A stretch of 64,000 nt of DNA, taken from positions 70,752,536-70,816,535 of the forward strand of contig NC_086176.1 in the NCBI RefSeq assembly GCF_023053635.1, given 5' to 3'. Each line of letters starts with the position of its first letter. The first letter of the stretch is position 1. Source of the stretch: Elgaria multicarinata webbii (lineage: Eukaryota; Chordata; Lepidosauria; Squamata; Anguidae). The position numbers and the translations under genes were made by a program. The notes beneath the pieces were generated by a model, which saw only the letters and a program-made list of their open reading frames with translations, did not search any database and had not been told where the DNA came from. This document shows positions 1 to 9,700 of the stretch, one piece after another.

Positions 1-540
1 AAAGTAGACACTACCTTAGGTAGGAAGGCTGGATCTGTGCGTAGCACAACCTTATCCTTATGATAAGTGTATGGGACATCTATCCTAAGAGCTCTAAGCT
101 CACTTGCCCGTCTTGCCGATGTGATGGCTACTAGAAAGACAGTCTTTAAAGTAAGTAGCCTAAGGTCTGTCGACACCATAGGCTCGAAGGGTTTGCGTGT
201 CAGTGCTTGCAGCACAACTGACAGGCTCCATGGCGGCACGATACTCCGCATAGTCGGTATCGTGTTCTTAATACCTTTCAAGAATTTCTTGGTTGTTGGA
301 TGGGTAAAAGGTGTAAAACCATCTACACCCTGGTGAAAAGATGTAATCGCAGCAAGGTGAACCCTGATGGATGCGAGCTTAAGTCCTTGCTGGAAGAGTG
401 TCAATAAATAATTGAGGATGAAAGACAAATGGCAAGATTCTGGTATTTGACCATCTTTTGAAGCAAAGTTCTGAAATCTTTGCCACTTTGCCGCATAAGC
501 CTTTCTTGTGGAAGGCTTTAGTGCTGCTAATATAATGTGG
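1..540 (-). other. DIRS copy A tyrosine recombinase, partial
   Basis: Minus-strand translation shows RRASELRALRID and then YHKDKVVLRTDPAFLPKVVS, matching the recombinase of copy C ([11 protein letters not shown] and [15 protein letters not shown]). Only the N-terminal part is in the window, and it is not open throughout. Confidence 0.75.
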
Positions 541-547
541 TCCACAG

Positions 548-2464
548 TCAAAACTCTGATCCCAGAGGAGGAGTGGCTGTTATCCTCCATGCAGTCAACT
601 TGAGGGTCGACAGATCTGCGTGTCGAACCTTGCCCTGGTGTCGAGACAGGAGCTTCGGTGTCGACGGGAGCCTGATGTAATTCCCCTTCGATAACCGAAG
701 AGCGTGAGAGAACCACGTCTGTCGAGGCCACCACGGCGTGATCAGGATGCAGTTGGAGTTGTCCCTCTGGATCTTGGCTAGCACCCTTGTCAATAGTGGG
801 AAGGGAGGAAACATGTACAGGAGATTTCTTCTCCAAGTCCTTGTGAAGGCGTCTCCTAGAGAGTGCTTTCCTCTTCCTGCCCTGCTGCAATACTTGGCAC
901 AAATTGCGTTGTCTTCGGTAGCGAAGACATCGACAGAAGGGTGGCCCCAGTACCGAAAAAGGCTTTCCCGCACCTCGACGTCGAGCTCCCACTCGTGGTC
1001 GACATGGAAGGACCTGCTGAGAGAGTCCGCAACGACGTTCTCCTTGCCGGCTACATGGATCGCAGTCAGGTAAGTCCTTTTCTTTATGCACCAGTTCCAT
1101 ATCCTGAGTGCAGAGCGATTCAGAGGGTGTGATCTTGTTCCACCCTGTCTGTTGATGTATGCTACTACGGTAGTATTGTCCGTCGCGATCAAGACATTCT
1201 TGCCTTCGATCATCTGTGCAAACGCCTTTACTGCATTTTCTACTGCCAGTAGTTCGAGATGGTTGATGTGATGTTCCCTTTGTGATCGAGGCCAACGACC
1301 CTGAGAGGTAAGGGAGTTGCAATGGGCTCCCCATCCTTCTAAGGATGCATCCGTCGTGATCGTTACCGAAGGCGCGTCTTGTTGGAATGGAACGCCCTCG
1401 AGAAGAGTCGACATCGAGAACCACCATTTCAGAGATGCCCTCACTTGCTTCGGTATCGAAAGGTAAGTCCGTCGAGCATTGTGCCTGAGATCGAAAGTCC
1501 TCAAAAACCAGGCCTGCAAGATCCTCATTCTGAGTCTTGCAAATCTGATGACTGCCGTAGTAGCTGCCATCAATCCTAACAGTCTCTGAATTGTCCATGC
1601 CGAAACCTTTCGGCGGCTCTCGGTATCGATGGCTAACTGCTGTAAGGTGTTCGCCCTGGTTGACGGTAAGTATGCCCTCCCGTCTCGAGAGGATAGGGTT
1701 ACCCCTATGAAGTCCAATCTCTGCTGTGGAGTCAAAATGGACTTTTCGTGGTTGACCCACAGTCCCAACGAATCCAACAGGTTGAGGGTGGTTAGTATAT
1801 CCGACTGGAGCGCCTCGCTGTTGTCCGCTACGAGGAGCCAATCGTCCAGGTATGGATAAACGTAAATGCCTCTCTGCCTTAGGTGGGCGCATACCACCGC
1901 CATGACCTTGGTGAAGACCCTCGGCGCCGTGGCCAACCCGAACGGAAGAACGGTGAATTGGTACTGGGATGTACCGATCGAAAACCGAAGGTAAGCTTGA
2001 TGCGACTTCCTGATGGAGATATGGAAGTACGCATCCTTCAGATCCACCACTGCGAACCAAACGCCTTTTTGTAGAAGCTGTAGAATTGAAGCGACCGTTG
2101 TCATACGGAACTTCCTCGGGGTGATGAACTTGTTCAGTTGTCTTAAGTCCATGATCGGTCGAAGACCTCCATCTTTTTTCGGGACCGTGAAGTAACGAGA
2201 GAAAAATCCTTGATTGAGTTCCTTTGCGGGTACAGGAGAGATGGCTCCCTTCGATAGCAAGGTCTGTACCTCGAGCAGCAGAGGAGAGGATGGAGTCGTT
2301 ACTTTCACGCCGGAAAAAGGAGGAAGGGCATCGAGCTCGATGGCATAGCCCGAGTTGATGATAGTGAGCACCCAGGAGTCTGTTGTAATTGACTCCCATA
2401 GATGGTAACGGGGTGCTAGGCGGTTCGCAAAAGGGGGTGGATCTGGGGCCGAAGAGTCAAACAC
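548..2464 (-). CDS. DIRS copy A reverse transcriptase-RNase H ORF (638 aa)
   Basis: The RT region (about residues 60-330) shows [58 protein letters not shown] and the catalytic YPYLDDWLLVA. RNase H follows, with TTDASLEGWGAH and ATDNTTVVAYINRQGG, and then the DIRS-specific segment SVDVFATEDN. These place it in the DIRS/Ngaro-related yr-retrotransposon group, not LINE or Ty3. The frame is open throughout. Confidence 0.92.
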   Translation of the reverse strand: MFDSSAPDPPPFANRLAPRYHLWESITTDSWVLTIINSGYAIELDALPPFSGVKVTTPSSPLLLEVQTLLSKGAISPVPAKELNQGFFSRYFTVPKKDGGLRPIMDLRQLNKFITPRKFRMTTVASILQLLQKGVWFAVVDLKDAYFHISIRKSHQAYLRFSIGTSQYQFTVLPFGLATAPRVFTKVMAVVCAHLRQRGIYVYPYLDDWLLVADNSEALQSDILTTLNLLDSLGLWVNHEKSILTPQQRLDFIGVTLSSRDGRAYLPSTRANTLQQLAIDTESRRKVSAWTIQRLLGLMAATTAVIRFARLRMRILQAWFLRTFDLRHNARRTYLSIPKQVRASLKWWFSMSTLLEGVPFQQDAPSVTITTDASLEGWGAHCNSLTSQGRWPRSQREHHINHLELLAVENAVKAFAQMIEGKNVLIATDNTTVVAYINRQGGTRSHPLNRSALRIWNWCIKKRTYLTAIHVAGKENVVADSLSRSFHVDHEWELDVEVRESLFRYWGHPSVDVFATEDNAICAKYCSRAGRGKHSLGDAFTRTWRRNLLYMFPPFPLLTRVLAKIQRDNSNCILITPWWPRQTWFSHALRLSKGNYIRLPSTPKLLSRHQGKVRHADLSTLKLTAWRITATPPLGSEF

Positions 2465-4556
2465 GCTGCTTTTTAGAAAAGTCAGGTTGCCTCTTGTCTT
2501 GTTGATATCGGCCCTGGTATGGCCTCTTCCTTTGCAACTGCTGTTGCTGCTGCCGAAGTTGAGGCTGGTACTGAGGCCGGTATTGCTGGTGCTGTTGCAT
2601 TGACGGTCTCATCCATCTCTTTGGCTTGTACTGAGGTGGAGGAGCAGTGAATCCCATCTTTTTAGCCGTTGTTCTGGCTTTGTAGATGGAATCCAGTGTT
2701 TCATCGGTGTTAGAATGAAAAAGTCCCTCGCCATCGAATGGCATACTTTCTATCCTCCACTTGGTCTCATGGCTCAGATTAGCCGATCTGAGCCACGCGT
2801 GTCTCCTTAGAGATATTGCGCCCATCATGGACTTCGAATGGCAGTCCACTTGGTGTCGCGCCGTGGATAACTGCTGCCTGGCGATGGCTGAAGCCTCATT
2901 TTGAAATACCCTCGCCAGTTCCTTCTTGTCCTCCGGGAGGTGTTCGCATAATGAACCCATCTTTTCCCATAAGAAAAGCTGGTACCTCGCCATCGTCGCT
3001 TCGTATGATGACGCTCTAATGCCTAGGGAAGAAGAGGAATAAATCCTTCTGCCAGTCTGGTCTAATTTCCTCCCTTCCCTATCCACCGGTGCCGAATGAG
3101 CCTTTTGAGATTGTCCTTGGGCTGACTCAACCACTATGGAGTTAGGCTTTGGATGTTGAACCAAAAATTTTGCGCCTTCCTCCTGGACTCGATAAAGAGT
3201 CTCTAATCTTTTAGATGTAGCCTGAGTCACAGCAGGTGTCTTCCAAGACTCTTGGGCAGTTAGCTTTAATGCATGTGGAATGGGGATAGCCAGTCTTTGA
3301 TTGGTAGTAGTTTGGAACACATCATAAATGGGATCCACAACCGATTCATCCGTTTGATGGATATCTAGTCCTAATGCCTGTGACATCCTAAGCATATGGT
3401 CAGAGAACCTGACCATATCGTCCGACGGAGAGGAAGGGTCGTTCTCGTGAACCTCATCCTCTGGCGAGGGCATCGTTGGAGTTGCAGACACCCTCGATTC
3501 CGAGTCTGACGGGTAGTCTTGCTCAGGAGAAGACATAGTAACCACTTGTAACTGAAGTTGGTCTGTTGGTACCGTGGGAACTGCCTCGGTCGATGCCGAA
3601 GGTTGCATACGGTGTCGAGGAGTAGACACCCTCGATGCCTGATGGTCAGGCGATGCAGGTAATGGTAATCGGCACATCCTTGTCATAGGTGGCGGTTGCG
3701 CGTAGTAACCTTCCCGGGGACTCTCTCGATCCGGAAGGTAGTGCTGTGGACGGTATCGCTCCCATTCATAGTCTTCGTATCCCCCGTGCGGATCGGAGTA
3801 TCTGGAAGCTCCATCCCATTCACGGCGAGGTGTAAGTCTTGGCGACGGTTGAATTGGGATTAATCCCTGCAACGTCTGAGGCCTTGTAGGCTGTTGGAAA
3901 GAAGCCGCTGACGCAGAATCTCTTATTTCGCCCTCCGAAAGACTGAGCGAGCGCGTCGGTACCGTGGCCATCGGCACCGACTGAGATCTCGATGCCGAGG
4001 GAGGCCTCGACATCGAAGCGATCGGAGCAATGGGAGGAGTAGAATGACTCCTAACCGCCTCAGGCGCTCGAGGAGACGCTAGGGTGGATCTCTCAGCGTC
4101 CCTCTTTTTCTTCTTCTTCTTCTTCTTCTCCAGCTCAGAAGAAGGCTTAGGAGTTCTGGCTTTCTTTGAAATCTTCTTTGCCATAGAACTCGTCAAAGAC
4201 CGGCCAGGTGTGAGGGGTATCTGTGCCCTATGAACTCTGGCTTGCACCTCAGTGCTGCGGTCTGCTGGTTTGTCGGTAACGGACTTACGGATTGCCGTTT
4301 TTTCAGTAACGGACTTACCAACTGCCGTTTTTTCCATACTGGGAGCCTCAGTAGCCTTGAGAGCTTTCTCCCACAATATAGAGCGAAGTCTGTCGGCTCT
4401 ATGCTTCCTAGTTTGTTTTGTGAACGACATACAGTGGTGGCAGGTTTCCACCACGTGTCCTTCTCCCAAACAAACGAGACAAAGGGAGTGCCCGTCCGTT
4501 GGAGGAAGTTTCGCTCCACACCGTACACACTTCCTAAACGGGGCTTTCGTTGCCAT
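2457..4556 (-). CDS. DIRS copy A gag-like ORF (699 aa)
   Basis: The ORF begins MATKAPFRKCVRCGAKLPPT with a zinc-binding-like cluster (CVRCG, CLVCLGEGH, CHHC) in the first 45 residues. A lysine run and a low-complexity Ser/Pro/Arg-rich middle follow, and it ends in a Gln-rich stretch (about 640-690). This matches the nucleic-acid-binding, structural first ORF of vertebrate DIRS elements. It overlaps the next ORF by 8 bases. It is open from end to end. Confidence 0.85.
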   Translation of the reverse strand: MATKAPFRKCVRCGAKLPPTDGHSLCLVCLGEGHVVETCHHCMSFTKQTRKHRADRLRSILWEKALKATEAPSMEKTAVGKSVTEKTAIRKSVTDKPADRSTEVQARVHRAQIPLTPGRSLTSSMAKKISKKARTPKPSSELEKKKKKKKKRDAERSTLASPRAPEAVRSHSTPPIAPIASMSRPPSASRSQSVPMATVPTRSLSLSEGEIRDSASAASFQQPTRPQTLQGLIPIQPSPRLTPRREWDGASRYSDPHGGYEDYEWERYRPQHYLPDRESPREGYYAQPPPMTRMCRLPLPASPDHQASRVSTPRHRMQPSASTEAVPTVPTDQLQLQVVTMSSPEQDYPSDSESRVSATPTMPSPEDEVHENDPSSPSDDMVRFSDHMLRMSQALGLDIHQTDESVVDPIYDVFQTTTNQRLAIPIPHALKLTAQESWKTPAVTQATSKRLETLYRVQEEGAKFLVQHPKPNSIVVESAQGQSQKAHSAPVDREGRKLDQTGRRIYSSSSLGIRASSYEATMARYQLFLWEKMGSLCEHLPEDKKELARVFQNEASAIARQQLSTARHQVDCHSKSMMGAISLRRHAWLRSANLSHETKWRIESMPFDGEGLFHSNTDETLDSIYKARTTAKKMGFTAPPPQYKPKRWMRPSMQQHQQYRPQYQPQLRQQQQQLQRKRPYQGRYQQDKRQPDFSKKQRV

Positions 4557-4922
4557 ACGGGCCTCAGGCGACCGAAGTCGCTGAGAGAAAACTATCTACA
4601 ATTAAAAAAAATTTTTTTTTTTTTTTTTTTTTTTTTATATAGAAAAGAAAGAAGAAGAATTAGGAAAAGAGTGAAGAATGAAGAGATTGAAGAAAGAAAT
4701 GAGTAAGTTAACTAGAAAACGCTAGAGGTCGGTTAAGCTGGTCTATGCACGATGGCGGACGACGAAGAACTGAGGTAAGGGCGGGAACCCCATGGACATG
4801 CGCGGTAGCGTGGGGGAGGGGTTCCCGCCAAAAACGTTCCACTCAGCTATAGTAGGTTCCGGTCTGGTCTCTGCGCAGGCGCAAAGCCCATATGTGTGAT
4901 GCATAGAGACCACGAAGAAGAA

Positions 4923-5371
4923 CTGTCCATTGAACAAAGGAGCAATATAATACTAATAAACATTAAAATGGAAAACCTTAAGAATATACCACATATAATT
5001 TAATTCTCAAAATACTTAAGCCCCAATGAAGCAAATCGTGCTTGTGGAAACAAAATAGTTCGAACATAATACAAGAGGGCATAGACTGTCACTCAGATTG
5101 ATTCATTAGGAGTTTTTTTCCTTCCTGAACACAAACTATATGAACATTTCATGTCTAAGAACTTTTATTTTCAAAGTAGTATTTTTCCTACTCCCCATAG
5201 AACTGGGGGGAAATCCTGGAAAAATGTTGCATCTTAAAAAAAAACACCCTGTTACGTTAACATGACAAGGACATATCAGTAAAGGTTACATATGGTTTTG
5301 AACAGTTTCTTTTGAATTCTTTATTATCTTCCTTGAAACTACAAAATCCTAAAAATAAGTACATTATTTAC
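4923..5371. other. Intron sequence, nothing recognised
   Basis: AT-rich sequence between the right terminus of DIRS copy A and the hAT-like element. No exon, TIR or LINE similarity was seen. Confidence 0.6.
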
Positions 5372-6239
5372 TAGGGCTGTGCTCCGCTTCACTTTGGTTT
5401 GGAGAAGTGATAGCAGAGCGGCCTGATTCGCCTCTGACAAAGGCGGAGACGAATCGGGTCAGGAGGGCTGCGGATCGACGAAAAGTGGGGGGGGCGACTC
5501 ACCTGGCGGTGCTGGCGGCACTGCAGTCCATGCAGCGATGGCGATGGAGCCAGGTAAGGGGGCAGGGGGGCTTACCTGCTTCCGTCGCGGGCTTCAACTG
5601 AGGGCCAGGCCTCAAAGCGGAAGCAGGCCTGCTTCCACTTTGAGGCCTGGCCCTCAGTTGAAGCCCGCGATGGAGGCAGGTAAGGGGGGGGAGTTTCGCT
5701 TACCTGGCTCAGCCACCGCCACAGTCCATGCAGCAGCGGCGGAGCCAGGTAAGGGGGCAAGGGGGCTTACCTGTGTCCATCACAGGCTTCAATTGAGGCC
5801 CCAGCTTGAAGCCAGAAGAGAAGCCCGCAACGGACACAGGTAAGGGGGCGGGGGTTGGCTTACTTGGCACCGCCGTTCATATGGCGCCGGAGCCAGGTAA
5901 GGGGCAGGGGGAGGGGGCTTACATGCCTCCGCCACGGACCGTCATGGGCTTCAACTGAGGCCCCGGCTTGAAGCTGGAGGAGGCCATGGCATTCTCTTCC
6001 GGCTTCAACCGGGGCCTCAACTGAAGCCCCACCGGACTGTGACAGACACAGGTAAGGGGCCGGGGGTGTGTGTTTGGCTTACATGGCGCGGCCGCCGCAG
6101 TCCATGTGGTGACGGCAGCAGAGCCAGATCTTGCTCCGCGGAGCGGGGGATGGACGGATCGGCCCAAACCAATTCAGGCCTGAACCAGAAGTTCCAGATT
6201 GGGCCACGAAACGGTTAGGGAGGTCCGTGCACAGCCCTA
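5372..6239. mobile_element. hAT-like non-autonomous DNA transposon with internal repeat array
   Basis: The ends are TAGGGCTGTGC and GCACAGCCCTA (perfect 11-bp TIRs), flanked by TTATTTAC and TTATTTAT, an 8-bp target duplication with one mismatch. Both features fit hAT. The interior is very GC-rich and built from about five imperfect units of 100-160 bp, each alternating CTTACCTG and CAGGTAAG around a GCTTCAAYTGAGGCC-like core. No transposase was seen. Confidence 0.85.
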
Positions 6240-6587
6240 TTATTTATTTACTAAGTTGAAGTCATTCCATAAGATTATAATCACCAACTTTAATTTGCTG
6301 CAACTGATTAAATTCAACATTAGCTTCTCTGGGCCGCTTTAAAACTGATTGTGGAAATATTTATTTTCACTATCCACAGGCTATATCTGTTCAGACAAAC
6401 CTGAAAGCATATGACCACTGCTGTATATTAAAAAACACCATATGTAAGTTAGAGCATTCTATTCCTTGTACAACACACCTTCAAAAACAGATTAATTTAT
6501 ATAAAAGATCCCTTTAAAATCCATTAATTTTTAATCTTCCGTCTATATTTTCAATATAGAGGACTGTAGTGAAAGCTATTTTCTAAC
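6240..6587. other. Intron sequence, nothing recognised
   Basis: Ordinary AT-rich intron flank of PPIP5K2 coding exon 16. No repeat family was recognised. Confidence 0.5.
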
Positions 6588-6770
6588 CTTTTCATAATCT
6601 TCAGGGGTAAAGTCTCTGTCTTTTTGGAGTATTTCATTAAGGCGTGCCTTCACACGATGTTGGCAGCTGCTAAGAGAGTCACTATCGCTGTCAAGTAGAC
6701 CATTCATATTAGCACTTTTGACCATCTGGACAAGGATAGGAGTGAGCTCTCCTTCCAATGCCAGTAGTCC
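6588..6770 (-). CDS. PPIP5K2: PPIP5K2 coding exon 16 (residues 589-649), last exon in the window
   Basis: CTCCAG|GGACTA begins [20 protein letters not shown], then [20 protein letters not shown] and [20 protein letters not shown], ending [19 protein letters not shown] is conserved. No later exon was found between here and the left edge, where DIRS copy A begins. Confidence 0.97.
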
Positions 6771-9700
6771 CTGGAGAGAATAAAATTACTGAGTTGTGAA
6801 TGAAGAAGAGGCAATAGGTCTTACTTGTAGCAAAATGCACATAGTGTAAAATTATGTCCCCATCGCTCACAAAAAATACTGTTTTTACACAAATATTTGG
6901 GATGCTTTCAGGTTTTCCTACCCTTTCTGTTCCCTGAACAGCAGAGACCCCTATGTTATATATCACAATCTGTTTTTTGAAAATCCTCTCATTTTCAAAA
7001 GGAGTCTGTCATAGGGCATTAAGAGTGACAGGGTGTGGTGTGGGAGATTGCTGTTCAAGAGACACAAGCTCAAATTCTACATGGGTACTTGGGACTACTA
7101 CAACCTAACTTTTGTGCTTAAGAGTGGTTCAAATTCAGGAAAGATACTGTATACATGATTTTAAGAACATAAGAAGAGTCCTTCCAGATCAGGCCAAAGG
7201 TCTATCTAGTCCAGCATTCTGTTTCCACAATAGTCATCCAGATGCCTATGGGAAGCACACAAGTAGGGGTTAGCAGAGAGGCACTATAGTTATTTTGGTA
7301 GAGTCAGATAACGGGCAAGGTAGGCTTGACATTATTTTAACAAAATTCAGAGCCCTCAAGGTAGGCAGGATGTAAAATTTAGTAACATAGGCAGATACCC
7401 AGATCAGAAGTAATTTCTCCTCACAAGAGGAAAATCGTGTCAATAAAGAAATTGAATGTACTGAAAAGAGGCTTTAGAAGTATAACCATTACGAAACCAT
7501 TTGCTGGAAGAAGTACAAGCATACTTAATACTCTTCTTTGGAATTGGAGTGTCTTGAATAAATATTGCACTTCAGACTTTTGTTCAAAGGCAGGAACTGT
7601 CATTCTCAATATTTAGGAGTCTTTGTGTATCCGTTGTGATTTAGTCATGCAGGCATGATAACAAATCTTCTGTTCAAATTGTATAAAAACTCAAATTTAG
7701 TGCAGCAAACGGTATCAGTTTCTTGATATGGTTTGATGCAGATTCCATCTGCTTACACCAAACAGGGCACTCAGTTCCAGACAGTTCTGCTGGCTAACCT
7801 CTCCTGGGAAGGCAAAGTCTAGCATCCCTCTCACCGCTCCAAGTAGGACAGGGCTTCCTAGCATACGTTTATCCAGGTTAGCATTAGCCTGGCTGTTTCA
7901 TTACATGCTCTGTCATACCCATCAGTCCCTCTCTCAGGCCTCATTTTTGTTTATGGGACACTTTTTTTCCTGTTGCAACTTATATTAGGAGTTTAAATGT
8001 ACCCCAATTCATTGGTCTTCAGTAATGGGCTTCAGTCCAGGGAAAGGTATCCCACCAGGCTTTCTACAATGGTAGCCTCCATCCTTTCTCTCCTATTGAG
8101 TGTATAACCCAGTTCAAAATGCTTAACCACAGTGGTTAAGCATTTTGAACTAAACATTATGGCTTAGTTGCCGTATGAACCATTCCTAACCATAGTGGCT
8201 ACATAACCACAGTTTAAATGTGTTCACTAACCATTTGCTAGAATATGTGGTTGACTGTGAAGCACCACAGCTGTAAAGCATACTAGAAGGAGCAGGAGGC
8301 AAGCACACTCTTTCTCTCTTCCCTTTTAGCTACAGTGACTGCGCTTCGGGAGCCAACCCAATTACCTTGTTGCACAGTAAGACAAAACTTCTTCTCACTC
8401 ACTTCCTCCTCCCTATACTTGCCCCCACCTTTCCTTTTCCTTTTCCAAGACTGTTAGGGACTCCTGGTCTCCCTATCTCATTCTTGCAACTTTTCATCCC
8501 CCAAAAAATCCTTCCTCCGTCAGCACTTCTCAGTGACATAGGCCACAGCTAGACCTAAGGTTTATCCTGGGATCATCCAGGGTTCGTCCCTGCCTGAGCA
8601 CTGGATCCCTTGTGTGTCACCTAGATGAACAGGTCTGAGCCCTGGACGATCTAGGGATAAACCTTAGGCCTAGCTATGGCCTTAGTTTAGTCTTCGGAGT
8701 CACCCTCCATGAGAACTCAGACAATTCCCTCCCCCGCAAATCAGTTCTCATTGAAGGCTTGAAGGTTTAATATTCTTGTATTTGAATTGCATTTACTCTA
8801 TCAAGCTAATTTTCCCAAATCAACTTGTGCAGTTTACATTTTTTTTGTAATCAATAAATGTAATCAATTCAGCTTTCACTGAAACTTGTCTGTCCATGCG
8901 TGAGCTATCATTTTAGGTTGCCTCCTTTGCCACAGACATCCCATTGCCAAGATCTAAAGGTCCTTTTTTGGCTATGGTTTATTCATAAATGCAAGTTACA
9001 ACCATCAAAGATCAATGCTTTTCTATGGAGTCAACTCATACATCAACTGTGAATCACCACAAACTGAGTAATGAAGTGATGAGAAAGAGAGGGATATTTT
9101 GCATATGCTATGAAAATTTCCCCTATTGTTAAGCGTTTTGCATTCCTATCATATACTCAAGCCCACAGAGGTAGGTATGCCTAAGCCTATCTACTTTAAT
9201 CAATGTAGCCTACACTTATTTAAAACTTTAGAGCATAAACAAGACTGTGATTTCCAGTAATATGGCTGAAAGTGCCTAGCACTCTCTATTTCCAATTTAA
9301 AATGTAAGTTTTGGAAAGACTGGAATTTACTTTTTTAAAACTTAAAAGTCACAATAGGGGGAAGAAAAGGGAATGAGAAGAGAAGTATAGGCATTTGTAC
9401 TCAATATAAAGCAATGAAGCAATTTTATTGCATATTGTGTGCATGTTGCCATGCATAGTAACATGTGCCCTTTTGTACCTCATTAAGAAAGAAGCAATTT
9501 ATACATTTTTGTTACAGGGTGCTTAGCCGCAGATGCTATAAAAGTAGATCCAATAGCTAATTTTGGATTAAAACCTAATAGATTTTGCCCTTTATACTTA
9601 AAACATGTTTTTAAAATATCATTGTAAAATCATCCAATTTTTTTCCATTTTTATAGTACCTTTGCAAAAGCTGCTGCTGTCATTTGAACTCTTCCTTCAT

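Larger units (their letters stand above)
1..4922 (-). mobile_element. DIRS-type tyrosine-recombinase retrotransposon, copy A (runs off left edge)
   Basis: In minus-strand order the copy shows a right terminal repeat (about 4560-4922, including a 36-base T run on the plus strand), gag (2457-4556), RT-RNase H (548-2464) and the start of the tyrosine recombinase (1-540), which is cut by the window edge. The outer end reads, on the plus strand, CCCATATGTGTGATGC then ACCACGAAGAAGAAC, as at the right end of copy B. Gag and RT-RNase H each form one long open frame, so the copy looks young. The visible recombinase part is not open throughout. It lies in a PPIP5K2 intron, in the gene's orientation. 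Confidence 0.93.

Noticed and set aside
5407-6167. Open frames in the GC-rich array near 5.4-6.2 kb
   Set aside because: They are repeats of the hAT-like element's core with no similarity to a protein family.
6771-6966. Minus-strand extension of the frame beyond the acceptor of coding exon 16
   Set aside because: A CTCCAG acceptor at 6771-6772 and the phase of the neighbouring exon show that this is intron read-through.
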